Below, piece by piece: positions 12,801-24,926 of a stretch of DNA of 64,000 nucleotides. Under the pieces are notes generated by a model. The model was not told the DNA's origin. It saw nothing but the letters and a program-made list of their open reading frames with translations, and searched no databases. The DNA lies in assembly GCA_030407005.1 (NCBI GenBank), contig JAUDYN010000002.1, positions 930,001 to 994,000 on the forward strand, read 5' to 3'. Within the stretch, counting starts at the first letter, position 1, and every line of letters starts with the position of its first letter. The translations under genes and the position numbers were made by a program. The DNA is from Desarmillaria ectypa. Lineage: Eukaryota; Basidiomycota; Agaricomycetes; Agaricales; Physalacriaceae.

Positions 12801-13930
12801 GGGCGTGTACCACTGAGCACCATTACCCCCAGGAATGTAAGGGTTAACATCTGAATGAAAATAGTTGACAGTACACGGGGATAACATGTCAAGCAACTCA
12901 CCGATAACAGCGATGTCATTGAAAGAATTTGAAGCTAACAATGTTGGCGGATTTTTAGGGTCACCGATGAGCTGAGTAGCGTAGTAGGATATAATTGATT
13001 TTGAAACGAGATATGTCCTGGCATCACCGTGTTGCATTATTAACTTTGGTAGCAGAGTAAAAGATGAGAGGAGACATACCCCGCCGGAAAGTAAACGACG
13101 GCGCGTGTGGTGGTGGAAGATTTGCATTTTCCCCCTCCGCATCGTTTACCATGAGAGATGGCCTTACTGGTTATGATAAAAGAAAAATTAGAGTTTAAAA
13201 TGAAAGACCCCATACTTGATAGCTTTGGTATCGTCATGTTTCCCGTCGCCAACCGCTCCAAAATCCTTGACATTGCGAAAAACCTGGTACGATCCTGGAT
13301 CTGGGTTGAATGGGGAAGTTCCTTGATGTTTGATAGCTTCAAGCCAAAATGGTTCTACAGTCGAAGTTTCATTGCCTGTTGCTGCCGACTTTGAAGGCGT
13401 CACTGAAAGCACAGCACATAAAATGAGCAAGCGTCGTATCACGGAGGAAATCATGATGGACGACGACGATGGAGAGTCCCTCAGTGAGGGATCTCGTCCC
13501 CGTCTAGCGATCCAATAGATTCGCCTTCCAACATGCTACAATAGAGGCGAGAATCTGGATAACACGTCAAAATACGTACACCGCGGTACCATACGGCGGA
13601 AGAGAGACATTTGCAGTCGTCGACGGGTCAGGAAAACCGATATTCAGTATCGAAGTTTCCCAAACAGTTTCGCTTTGTGGTCAGTCAATCAACTTTTTAG
13701 TGGGAAGCAGTTCTCCGCTAAGGGCTATACATAAGCGGCTGCGGACTGAGGATCGCGGAGATACTTCACCAGCATATTCAGATGGCCTCTTCAATTTATG
13801 GATGTGCTTGTACAGCAGCAGACACTCTATGGAACGGAATGAGATGCGCCAGAGATATCGATGAACCAAGATGAAGCCTGAGGAAGCACTGAGGAAGCTG
13901 GGCGGCGTGCCTGATGTTGCTTCGAATTTC
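9847..13930. repeat. Tandem duplication, copy A (GH55-1 with flanks)
   Basis: This copy holds GH55-1 with 3' and 5' flanks that closely match copy B (about 14648-18080). The match begins downstream of the gene at TTCGC-ACACAAAT (9847 and 14648). It continues through all exons and introns and past the start codon to a conserved block (AGATGGCCTCTTCAATTTA, 13780s and 17950s). The repeat unit is about 4.8 kb. Confidence 0.8.
9932..13454 (-). CDS. GH55 exo-beta-1,3-glucanase (copy 1, apparently intact)
   Basis: A secreted glucan 1,3-beta-glucosidase of family GH55, which cleaves beta-1,3-glucan. The start at 13454 gives a hydrophobic signal peptide (RRLLILCAVLSVTPSKSAA), then PFWLEAIKHQGTSPFNP and FRNVKDFGAVGDGKHDDT, the first beta-helix repeat. 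Later come CGGGKCKSSTT, GIHWQVGQATSLFNIKF, GNQQF, WNWGWTFQGVTINN and the second repeat start SVKDHGAKGDG. The C-terminal part ends FAQTVTYWSPK. About fifteen introns are required. Two of them use GC donors (12788-12789 and 12698-12699) where the paralogue at 14.7-17.7 kb has GT. No frame break was found. It is the first of three GH55 genes on this strand. Confidence 0.88.
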
Positions 13931-14647
13931 AAACACAGTAGTTGACGTCATCAGAAATCGAAATTGGCCATAAACCTGTCAAGAGGAACCGCCCTGACCA
14001 AGTCAGGAAAAACTTGATAGGTTGAGAGAAAAAAATAAGATAGCTTTTTTTATACGCACAAGAGGGCGAAGCTCAGTCATTGCATCAGAGACTTGGAATT
14101 TAGAATGAGATCTCATGGCGCGTCAGTCATGCCCAGAGACGACATTACCTCGAAGCAGTAGCTCCCGATTGCGTACGAGCCACCGCTTATACTTCCGCGT
14201 CATGTCAAACGGATTCAAAGCAGGTGATGGCCATTGAACGATAACTTACTATCTGTCGCTGAAATTACTTGAAAAGAGTTCGGCGAGAATTGAGAGAGAG
14301 GAAAGGCCGACGAAAGTCAACATGAACGCGCATGCATAAAACTTCTTCAAGAAAATACCATATCAATATTTAAAACTTTTCACTGTATTTGGCAAATTTT
14401 GTAGAAAACAGCCAAAAAGTTCAAAATATTTTTAGTAATTTTTTTAGTAAAAAAACGATGAAAAAACTTTGCATATTTTCTATGTATTCATAGGTAAAAA
14501 TACTTTGTCTTTCATCCAGTGAGGATAACTTGGAGTAGTGCGTAGCCTTTAGATCCACGCTATTGCAAATAGATCTTTGAGTCGCGCCACTCATTACTCG
14601 GCTCGAGTCTATCTCTGGCCAGCTCACAGCCATCCTCCTTCGTTTTC
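13931..14647. other. Spacer between GH55-1 and GH55-2; resembles the 3' flank of GH55-3
   Basis: No gene seen. About 13980-14360 shows patchy but colinear similarity to 20940-21330, downstream of GH55-3: both have a GAGAG-AAAAATA-GATAG-T-TATAC block, then GAAGCT, then CTTCAAGAAAATA. This suggests the ancestral repeat unit included 3' flanking DNA. 14380-14500 is strongly AT-rich. Confidence 0.5.
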
Positions 14648-17600
14648 GCGCACACAAATGGTATATAGTTCTGCACTGTCAGTTGAAAGATGAATCGACA
14701 GCAGCCAGAGTGGAAATGATACAAGATTGTCAGGACCATTTAATTCGAGCTCCAATACGTCGCTGTTTGTGCAAACCCGTTCGTGTTCGCACCGTGATCG
14801 ATAACTGGCTTCTCGTCGACACTAAGTTGATACGTCGCCCCGACAGTGGACAACGAAGAGATGTATACTTCGTTGTCTGATGAAATGTCTGCAATCTGGG
14901 CTTGACATGAAGCAGCTGCGAGGCAGGTTTGCGAATAGTTGTTGAAAAAACTGTATAATCCGGCACCTAGGACGTATTGTTAGTACCATATTTGAAAAAA
15001 AAGCTCGCCTCCAAATAAGCCGTAGCCTCCGACGTCAAATACAATCCCAAGAATGCCGGTGCACATGAGATGTCTTCGCTTCCCTGCGGACAGTGCGCCG
15101 AATCCATACCAGAACCCTCGTCTGAAAGATAACTGTGAATAATGATTTTACGTCCGCATGTAGTGAAATAAACCTACATCCTCCAAGGCTTGGGATTTGG
15201 ATGTCAACCAAGACAATACTTAGGCGCAAAACATATAAATGACGTACATGATATGGCTATCCCACATTCCCGGTCCTGCAAGGTTATTGCCATGGCCACG
15301 AACATTCCATTCAAGCACAATAGCCCCGGGAGCTAAGACGATCAGCTGAACCTGATGACTTCCTTGCGACCAACATGAACCTTACCGGGACCGATAGTGC
15401 TGAATTATTTACGTCAGACCCGTAGTATATCTCTAATCTGGGAGATACGATACCTGAATACAATGTCTGTTATTTCAATGGATCCTCGAGATCCTGGCTC
15501 GCCAATGCGTACCACCACCTTCGGGTTTTCGACGTCATTGAAGTAGTCCCCTTTTCCCGAAATCTCGGACCAAGCTTCGCCAACAATACAGCAACCCGCA
15601 GGAATAGTGACCGTGGAAGTAATGATGTACACGCCAGCATCGAAGAAAATAACCTTATTTTTGCCATACTGAGAATCGTCAGGTGTAAGCGGGCCACGGA
15701 CGCATTGAGGTAGAAGGTCTGCTTACTTTGTTCAACACTGATTGAATTGCATGCGTATCGTCCGTACTAGAATAGAGATCATAAGTCGGCTGAATACTGG
15801 AAAGGGGTGACGGTGTGTGCGAACCTTCCATCTCCCTTCGCGCCATGATCCTTGACACTGACGAACTCGCTCACCGGAATGTCTTCATACTGAGGATGCA
15901 CACGACCAATTACTTTTCCATCCCTGCCAAGGAGAGAAGCAGGCATATCAGGGACGTCGAAATGCCCTTGGATAAACCTTCCATCTGAATTTGGGCCAGT
16001 GTAAACATTGCCTTGAACCCAAGACTTGATGTTTTTGATTCTGAGAGTTCCTGGCAGAACAATGGCTCTGTCCCCAGCACTGACAGCGACAGGAACGTTG
16101 GTTAGCTCAATATTTTGCAGGACCAGAGATCCATCAAGAGATCCGTTACTAGCAGCGGATGAGTGCACAAATATTTCGGTCCGTTTGACCGTAGCATCGA
16201 TGATCACTTCAGCACCCACAGTCTGGCAGAACGTGATCTGTGGGCCTCGATAAAGAAAGCTCAGACGCCTACCTGAGTATCCGTAGCCACACCACCGGTC
16301 GTTAGATTAAAACCGACGTGGCAATTGTTGATGGTCACGCCTTGGAATGTCCAACCTACAACACTGATGAGCAAAATTGTCTGAAATGAGACTCAAAAAT
16401 TAGTTGCAATACCCCAGTTCCACGGAGCAAAGACAGCGGTGTTAACCCCATTGAATACGACGTTGCGAACGGTGAATCTTGGAAAGAAAACTTAGCAAAG
16501 CGGGCAGTATCAGAAGAATTGTTGACATACTGTTGGTTGCCTACCCACATTCCACATTTACCTGCAGTACGCGCACTTAGATCGTTTCACAAAATCTTGA
16601 AATTCTAGTCAAACCTCCGTTGAACTCAAGATCCGACATGATGCCACCGCTGATAGGCCTAAGGTCAATCGTCCGCTATGGCCAAGAGAAAACATGCCTT
16701 CCATCTTCCATCCAGATTCTGCAGAATTTTCTTATTAGATAATTTTAAAGATGATAAAGGAATTGCGACCCTTACCCTTGGTGAGCAGTGTCAGGAGCGG
16801 AAGACATCACAAATTTAATGTTGAAAAGCGATGTGGCTTGTCCTACTTGCCAGTGGATACCTGTACCTTGGGATTTTGCAGCAGGTACCCTGCCAAATAC
16901 TTAGCGTCGATAGGGCGAAGCCAATAGGCTGGACCTACCGTGTGACATCAATTACGAAGTTTCTCACGGAACGGAAGCTACGGTAGGTATAAGTGGTGCC
17001 TTATGCGTGGAAAGTCAATAATGCTCACAAGTTGTTGGTGGACGTGTACCAATGCACAGGAATGTAAGGGTCAACATCTGAACGAAAATTGTCGACATCA
17101 TACGGGGATATCATGTCGAACAACTCACCGATAACAGCAAGGTCATTGAAAGAATCTGAAGCTAGCAACGTTGGCAGATTTTTAGGGTCACCGATAAGCT
17201 GAGTGGCGTAGTAGGCTTTAATTGATTCTGAGACGAGATATGTCCTGTATCATTGTGTTGCGTTATTAAGCCTACCACCAGAAGGGAATATGAAGAAAGA
17301 CATACCCAGCTGGAAAGTAAACGATGGCACGTGTGGTGGTAGAAGAAATGCATTCTCCCCCTCCGCATCTTTCACCGGAAGAAATAGCCTCACTATTCCT
17401 ATGATTAGCAGGAGAAACAATTCTGAATGAAAGACCTCATACACACTTGATAGCTTCTGTATCGTCGTGTTGACCGTCGCCCACGGCTCCAAAATCCTTG
17501 ACATTGCGAAAAACCTGGTACGATCCTGGATTAGGATTGAACGGGGAAGAACCCTGGTGTTTGATAACTTCCAGCCAAAACGGTTCTCCAGTCGATGATT

Positions 17601-18080
17601 CGTTGGCTGTTGCTGCCGACTTTGAAGGTGTAACCAAAAGCACAGAAAATAAAACTGTGAGAATTAAGCTTGGTATCGAGAGGAAAAACATGATGGAACA
17701 CGACGAGAGGGTGCCATACAGTGAAGAGTTTTGTCCTCGTCCAGCTACCGAGTAGGTCGGCCTTCAAATAGTATTTGAATGATACGTGGAAATAGGTCCA
17801 CTGAGGTGCCATACGATGGAAAGAATGCATTTGCCGTCGTTGGTGTCGGCAAAGTGTTAACGTTCCTAGTTGATCGGCTTTACTGGCAGCAGCTCTCTAC
17901 CGCACATAAGCATTGCTGACTGATGATCGCGGTGATACTTCGCTTGCAGATTCAGATGGCCTCTTCAATTTACGGATGTGCTTGTACTACAGCGAAATAT
18001 TCTAGAGAACGGATTGCTATAGATGAGAGACGGACGTTAGCTCTGATGAAGCACTGATGAGCGTACCTGATGTCGTGTCA
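14648..18080. repeat. Tandem duplication, copy B (GH55-2 with flanks)
   Basis: Second copy of the duplicated unit, matching 9847-13930 in order and orientation. It differs mainly by a 568-bp deletion (junction at 14987/14988), a 12-base in-frame loss near 17060 and scattered substitutions. It contains the probable pseudogene GH55-2 and the region upstream of its start. Confidence 0.8.
14740..17691 (-). pseudogene. GH55 exo-beta-1,3-glucanase copy 2, C-terminus broken by a 568-bp deletion
   Basis: The start at 17691 gives an intact signal peptide and N-terminal half (PFWLEVIKHQGSSPFNP, FGAVGDGQHDDT, CGGGECISSTTT, SVKDHGAKGDG). Compared with copy 1, everything equivalent to 10180-10747 is missing; the junction is at 14987/14988. 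This removes the exons carrying LSDHDLDEPSEARV, YQYNLVKARDHYMGLIQTE and PFGIHGGYNDPAF. The donor before the junction is also GC (GAG|GCGAGC) where copy 1 has GT. If that intron is spliced, the last exon is read out of frame (VPDYTVFSTTIRKPAS) to a stop at 14730. If it is retained, a stop comes within about 15 codons. The original final residues ATYWSSN and stop (14740-14742) are still present. The protein probably lacks its last 190 or so residues. Confidence 0.8.
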
Positions 18081-18697
18081 TGAGCTTCAATTTCTTCGAA
18101 GTAGGACGAATGTCCGCAGTAGTAGATGTCGCCGGCAAGCGGCAGGGCCCGCTACCTTTTTTTTTTGGACCCTGTATTTTGTTAACCGCAACAAGTACAA
18201 TATCTACTCCGTCTATTCTGCTCCACACTCACCCGCGGCATATTTTGACTGGATGCATTGGCGTGTGCTTGGATGTGTTTACCGTGGGAATATATCATTC
18301 CCAATCTGGTAGGCTTGGAATTTTTGAAACTGGGCTAAAAATTTCAGTACACTTTCAAATGAGAATAGAGAGTGTATTAAAGTATAGTCTGCACTTATTC
18401 TGAGTAGTATATATTTGAAAATGTACCTACCCTGAATGATGAGGTTTACACGAGCAGATGGCTGTAAATCGGACACTTTTTTTAGACAATATAATGCTTA
18501 ATCTTGCATATACAAACCATCTGGCCTTCATAAAATGGGTATATGCTAGCAAATGCCTCAAAATGCGGTTTATCAACCATAAAATGTATATTAATCAAGG
18601 TTGGGATGTATTTCATATATCAAAAATGATATAAACATAATCTATATTACAATTATATTATATTCCGATGCTTTTTGGGGCTTCGGAAGGCAAGAAT

Positions 18698-18743
18698 CGA
18701 GCAGGGAATGCATCCCAAGCATCCCAAGCATGCATTCTGCTCG
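18698..18743. repeat. Short hairpin-forming inverted repeat
   Basis: The left arm CGAGCAGGGAATGCA (18698-18712) pairs with the right arm TGCATTCTGCTCG (18731-18743), with two unpaired bases on the left. The loop holds a tandem repeat of CATCCCAAG. It may be a fragment of a MITE-like element. Confidence 0.5.
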
Positions 18744-18954
18744 CTCAATCGCTCCGGTCCGTGAAACCGCAGAGTGATCGAGTGGCTGTGCCACATCTTT
18801 CTGATTTAGCCTTATTATGTCACTCTTTCTAATATACTCTTATCGCAAATTATAAAGTGTAGCCTGAGAGACAATATTTTGTAAAAATTATTTTATGAAT
18901 GTGCTCACTTATCTTCCATAAAAAATATCTTGATAGGCCTTGTGCTGTGAATGT

Positions 18955-19075
18955 GGAATATAATGTCACATGTCACGTTTTGGACATTATGAGGCTGGGT
19001 AAGGCCGTATAAAGCATCACATAGCATTAAATAGCCTTATTACGGGAGAGTCGACATTATAATATATTATATTCC
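18955..19075. repeat. Small palindromic AT-rich element
   Basis: GGAATATAATGTC at 18955-18967 is answered by GACATTATAATATATTATATTCC at 19053-19075, an interrupted reverse complement. The 121-base unit could be a solo inverted-repeat element. It abuts the retroelement relic. No target-site duplication was identified. Confidence 0.35.
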
Positions 19076-19079
19076 AAAA

Positions 19080-19935
19080 TATCCGACAATTATTTCCCTC
19101 GCCATACGCCACCGGCACGACGACGACGGCCATGACAGCCACAGCGTACAAGTGGCTGACAGAGCGGCATTTGATGCCCTGTAGTTATACCCATGTCCCG
19201 TGCGGCATTGTAAGACCGTGCCAAATACCTCGTGCTTGCCTGCCAAGTCGCAAAAATGGACTTCAGTGGGATTATGTTTGCCGTTGCGAAGTGGCCGTGT
19301 TTTGGGCTCCCTTCCCACTGTTTTTTCCGCCGTTCTATTGTCCTTGCTTTCGCCTCCCTCCTTGCATTCACCCTCGTCCTTCCTGTATTCTCCGCTGCGA
19401 TCCGCCCGTGTAGACAAACAGATGCTCTGGAGTTTGCAGTCGACGGACATCGGAATTATGTTGCTTCACTGCTTCATCCTTTGTCAGTCCATTCTTGCCC
19501 GAGATGGTGGGTCTGTTCCCGTAGTCGCGTTCTGTACACCTCCACGGTGCTGCGAGGTCTGAGAAAGGGTACAGTCACTCATCATTGGACTCTGTCCTTG
19601 CTATAATTGCGTCGTTTTCTTCTTCTCGCTCGCCGCTCTGGATTTGCGTCGAGTCGGTAGAGGTGGTGGGTTTGACGGGTTTCGCCCTGCTCTCCAGTCG
19701 TTGTACGGTAGGGTTCCTAGTACTTAGCTTGTTTATTCGTACTGCTGCTTGCCGTATGCATTGGTCCATGGGTGGGATCGATGCTTCTATCTCCAAGGCT
19801 TCGATGGGTGTAGTGCGGAACGCTGCCACCACCTTCCTTAACGCGCGTCTCTGGACTCGTTCTGGTTCTTTCTCGTGTGTCTTCTTTCCTGTCCACCACG
19901 CTGATGCTGCATATGCCCGCTACCTTAACATCACA
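19080..19935 (-). mobile_element. Degenerate non-LTR retrotransposon relic (RT thumb and RNase H fragment)
   Basis: Translated on the minus strand from about 19935, the DNA reads AYAASAWWTGKKTHEKEPER, then VQRRALRKVVAAFRTTPIEA, LEIEASIPP and RINKLSTRNPTVQRLESRA. This is the thumb/connection region seen after reverse transcriptase in Tad-like LINEs. Around 19420 it continues as FVYTGGSQRR, matching the start of an RNase H domain, with the usual YTDGS Asp replaced by Gly. A stop follows shortly, and the remaining RNase H is scrambled. The palm and ORF1 are absent. It is a dead fragment between the GH55 copies, of an age that cannot be judged here. Confidence 0.6.
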
Positions 19936-19975
19936 CGATGGGTTCACGCGGGATTTTCCGACTGAATGATACAAC

Positions 19976-21450
19976 TAGCTCTGGCTGGACGCGGGGGAAA
20001 AGTTCGCTCGGCAGCAGCAGCTCACATTTTCCCACACGTCCATTACTCGAGTAGCTACGAAGACCACCAAGCGACAAGGTGGTCAGTGGGCATCACGAAG
20101 ATGGAACAAACTGCGAGTTTACATTAGGTTTGTATAGGTTCTCTACAAAAGCCGCTTCAAATATAGTCGTCTTCGGGTAGTGAAGGCGACACCCCTAACT
20201 TTTAGAGTATCAACACACCTAGCTGACAATGAAGCCCACGCAAAGCGTCACAAGGCTGAAAGCCATTCATAAAAGACTGAATTGAGCCTACAGTGCCCGA
20301 CATGCAGACAGAGCTATACTGTTATAGCTGGCCAGTGTGATCAGTTGGGGATTCTTTTGAGTTCTGTATTCTGCGAGACACGTCATGCATATTCTAATTA
20401 ATCCCCGCGGTCGTCCAACTCCTTGCCCGACTTGGATGCGCCGAAGCGGTAAGTATCTAGATAGTAGTAAATCTGAGCAGCATTGAGCTGTAGCATCTGG
20501 ACGTGCTTGCTATTCCTCCAGGAAAACGTTCAGAATAATGGAGCTAAGATCATCAAGGGAATTGGGAGGCCGAGAAGAAGAAAGAGTGAGGAAAAGGCAA
20601 ATATATTGTACAGACTGATGTGGAAGAAAAGTCCACATTGACGCGTACAGGGGCAACTCCACCTCCAGGAACATAAACGACAGAGGTCCGCCGAAACACC
20701 GGTGATTGAGGACAGAATACGTGTAATGTTCACCTTGGTGGTGCAGGCAGGGTTCGTCATACCGGAACTGAGCAGACCTTGCACGGAACAACGATCAACA
20801 AGAAAGGAAGCATTTCCACGCCACAAAAAGAGGCACAGGTGAGGTGAGGAGCTGGCTGCTTTTTCGCGCCAAACGGAAGGACAATAGGGACGTGCCCATA
20901 ACCCACTACCAAGATAGCGGGGAATCGAGTTTACTGTAAATAGAACTTTAAGAAGGAACTGTGCTAATGAAGTTAAGAGAAATCTCAGTAGGGCTTGAGA
21001 GGAAAATAGGATAGTTTTGTTGTATACACGACTCGGAGAAGCTGGACTTGCGAATCTCAGTCAACAGAGGCTCGGAATCTCTTGGCATCATGGTTCCAGG
21101 CGACATCTTACTTGCACCCTACCATCATGCGTTAACGATGCAGTACGTACGACTGCTTAAAAGCCATCCCAGATAAAATTTGCTTGGTCCGCGCCAGAAA
21201 AGGGATTTAAAGCGTATGATGGTTACAGTTGTATGTCACGACTCCCTCGCTGGTGCTGAATCACCTGAGCTGAGTTCGACCTTCCGATATGAGCGCGTGA
21301 ATGCTCATGCAGAACAAATCTTCAAGAAAATAAAAAGTGAATGAAATTACAGCAAAGCAAAGACAGCAAATAAATATCGAAATACACGTAATTCGTGACC
21401 AGGATCCTACGTTGGATAGTTAATTATGTATCCCAGGGCTATCAATTCCC
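19976..21450. other. Spacer downstream of GH55-3, no supported gene
   Basis: Nothing convincingly coding. A minus-strand frame at 20530-20826 is short and has no recognisable motif. About 20940-21330 resembles 13980-14360 and appears to be the shared 3' flank of the GH55 units. Confidence 0.4.
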
Positions 21451-24400
21451 TCATGCGGGACTCCAAGCGGTGGTGAGCGATGCGAATCCATCAACGTTGT
21501 CATTTTCGCTGATGATACCCGCGTTGTCGACACTGAGCTGGTATACACTAGCAACCGTGGCGAGGCTGTAGATGGTTACCGAAGATGTAGAGTCGATATC
21601 GACGATGTGCAGCTGGCAGCTGTTGGAATTCAAGCAAGTCTGAGAGTAGCTCTAGAGAAAAATCATCAACGCCAGAACCACGATAATTCATTGTTATAGC
21701 GCTTACGGAGAAGAAGCTGTAGATTCCAGCACCTACGAAGGTAATACTTAGTGTAGGACTTGGAACATACGGAAGTTCACACACCAAATACTATGATGTT
21801 AGAGGACGTTGCCACTCTCAGTCCCAGGGCCATGGTAATTTCGCCTCCAAATGTGGGATCGTGGTAGTTGGAATTAACGCTGAAAGGTGTGGGTGCCTGA
21901 GGAGAAGGTTGGTAGTAAGGCTGGTGATACATCGTGACCGTGAATTCTGAGGCTCTCCTTGTATATTATAAATCACTTACCGTCTCAGTTTGAATCAACC
22001 CCATGTAGTGGTTTTGTGCGTTGACCAGGTTGTACTGGTACAAAACATGATGTTCGGCTAATAAGAGATTTCAGTCTACAACAAGACATTTTTCGATGCT
22101 TTGCACACATACAAGCTAAAGTATTGGCGGTTAGCGAAAAAAATAATTTATGGAGAGGATAGAATGACTTACAAGTTCCAATCATCCACACCGGTCCTGC
22201 TGATTCAGACAAAATTCCACGACCCGAGTAGATCGAAATTTGTGTGATACCGTTTCCGTCAAGATCATGGTCGGCAAGCCATACCCAGGTGCCCTTCACG
22301 CAGAAAATGAGCATACACGACCCGTGAACACCCACGAAAACTCACCTCAAGGTACGCTGTCGACCCAGATGTCAGGTGTAGACCAAGGAAGGCTGCGTAG
22401 CAGTTATTGTATCCACCGGCACCGCTTGACGGACAAGTCGAAGCCTGCAGACCGGTTCCAGTAGCTGGTACAATGTGAGCTTAGGTTACGGTAATTCGAA
22501 TATGATACTCACCACCACCCAACCTATATGCGACATTTTAGTATCATGTTACTGGTCATATTTTAGAAACATACCTGATGTGAGAATCCCACATTCCCGT
22601 GCTTCCTTGGGAGGTTTCCTTGACATTCCATTCAACGACGATGGCACCAGGTGCTAGACAGATCCTCTCAGTTATAGCTAGCGATTATTCACAAGTCGAA
22701 AACCGTACCAGGAGCGATAGTCTAAACAAAAAAAAACACAGATATCAGCTACTGAGAATATTGTGATGGCCAGATCCTTACAGTGAAAATTATGTCCGAG
22801 ATCTCAACTGTGCCTTGAGAACCGGGGGCACCGACCCGAACGACAACCTGAGGGTTGGACTGATCCCGGAAAGCAGAACCTTTTCCTGCGATCACGGACC
22901 ACGCCTCGCCGACCATTTGTGTACCAGCAGGGATATTGAGCGTGCTGGTGACAACATATGTTCCGGCATCGAAGAAGATGATTTTGCATCCAGCGTACTA
23001 TAGTAAAACCAATGTCAACACAGGCCTGGATGCCATCGACGAAACATACCTGGTTGAATATGCTGGTAAGAGCAACAGTGTCATCCGTCCTCCCATCACC
23101 AACCGCACCGTGATCCTTCACGCTAACAAATTGGGAGATAGCATAATCAGCGTACTGAGGACGCGTCTTTCCGAAAATGAACCCGCTTCCGTCGAGCAAC
23201 GACGCTGGCTTGGCGGCCGAAACAATGCTGCTCCGGACAAACCGTCCAGCTGGATTGGTTCCAGAATAGATATTTCCTTGTCCCCAAGAGTTGATCTTCA
23301 TCGTTCCTCCACCAAGAACAACTTGACCACCAACAACACCAACAGCAGTGGGAACATTGTTCAGCTGGACGTTGTTAAGGACGATCGATCCAGCAAGAGA
23401 GGTGCTAGGGCTCGATGTTCGAACAAAGATAGGAGTGTTGGTAACAACTGCGTCGATGATGGCCTCGGCACCGACTGTCTGTGTGTCCTGCGTCAACCCA
23501 CCTGTAGCCAAGTCGAAGCCAACCTGACAATTGTTGATCGTAACACGCTGGAAAGTCCAACCCCAGTTCCAGAGACCGAACACGGCGGTTTGAGCATTGT
23601 TAACGGTGATATTTCGGACGGTGAATCTGATTAAGACTTAGCTCTCTCTGAAATTTTTAAAGTGTGATCCACTTACTGCTGGTTTCCCACCCACATACCG
23701 AATTTACCACCAGTGAATACGAGGTCTCCCATGTAGCCTCCACTACAAGAGCTATGATTACGACTCAACATCAATCATGTAAAAATGAAAACAGACCTTC
23801 CATTCTCCATCCAGATACCCTACAACGTACGTCCAGAATAAACTTCGGAACACATGAGGCGGAATTTCACTCACTTGATGGGCTGTATTGGAAGCCTGAG
23901 ACATGATGAAATGAATATTCGTCAAACTGGTGGCTTGGGCCACCTGCCAGTGGATACCGGTACCAGTACTAGTGGCAGGCATCCTAGAAGCGTGCTAAGA
24001 ACAGGACCCTCTACGTAGACAGACGTCAGGTACTTACCGAGAGACATCTATGACGAAGTTCCTAACGGATCGGAAACTACGAAATGAACACCCTTTTAGC
24101 TACAACTGAGATAGCATAAAAGGGATCACATACAAGTTGTTTTGGTTCGTATACCATTGAGAACCACCGCCTCCAACGAGGTAGGGGTCCGCATCTGCAA
24201 GAATGATAAAATTAGGACACGGTCAAAAAACCAAGAATAAATTTTGACACGTACCGATGACAGCCATTCCCGCGAAAGAGGGTGCCGCAAGGAGGGTTGG
24301 CGGATTTTTGGCATCTCCGACAAGCTCCGTGTAGTAGTATGCAACAATCGGTTTAGTAACTAGGTATGTGCTTAAATAGCAGTTAATAATATATCAAAAT

Positions 24401-24926
24401 GATAAATTGTGAGTGCGTACCCTTGCGGGAAGTACACGATGGCGGGTGTAACTCTGTGATCAAGTTATATTTGGAACATGATTTTTTTTCCCGGAGAAGC
24501 ACGTACGTCGAAGACTCGCAAGTACCTTCACCGCATCGACCACCACTGCTAATCGCGGCGCTGCACGAGAGATCAGACAACGTCACCTATTCAGAATTTT
24601 ATGGGGGCGTACTTGATGGCAGCGGTATCATCAGTGACCTAAGGGATTAGACACAATGAGCTGGGTGCTACGTTTTGGAAGACACGACTTACCCCATTTC
24701 CAACCGCGCCAAAGTCCTTGACATTCCGGAAAACCTTGTATGAACTTGGGTTAGAATTGAACGCCGAGGTACCTTGGTGCCTGATGTTCTGAAGCCAGTA
24801 GGGGTCGGAGGGTGCGGCGGTGCCAGATGTGAGAGGAGAAGAGCAAGTCGTCCCTAGTGCAGAGACGAACGTGACTATGTAACTGAGAGCTACGATCAAG
24901 AACGGCCTGTAGGACTTGGGCGCCAT
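21451..24926 (-). CDS. GH55 exo-beta-1,3-glucanase (copy 3, diverged)
   Basis: A secreted beta-1,3-glucan exo-hydrolase, clearly paralogous to the other two GH55 genes but more diverged. The start at 24926 gives a signal peptide (RPFLIVALSYIVTFVSALG), then DPYWLQNIRHQGTSAFN and FRNVKDFGAVGNG, with DDTAAI after the next intron. Further landmarks are RCGEGTCESS, GIHWQVAQATSLTNIHFIMS, WNWGWTFQRVTINNCQVG, SVKDHGAVGDGRTDDT and WVWLADHDLDGNGITQI. The end is ASLTTAWSPA. It has lost (or never gained) the intron within WNWGW that copies 1 and 2 carry. No frame break was found. This is likely the older, functional member of the cluster. Confidence 0.9.

Larger units (their letters stand above)
18081..19079. 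other. Gene-free AT-rich spacer with inverted repeats
   Basis: No supported gene. The stretch 18480-19075 is AT-rich. It holds two inverted repeats (listed separately) and three copies of ATTATATTCC or its complement (18657, 18955, 19066), suggesting old non-autonomous element debris. Confidence 0.45.

Noticed and set aside
20530..20826. 98-codon minus frame with a hydrophobic end
   Set aside because: Low-quality composition and no joined exons; two overlapping frames are equally open.
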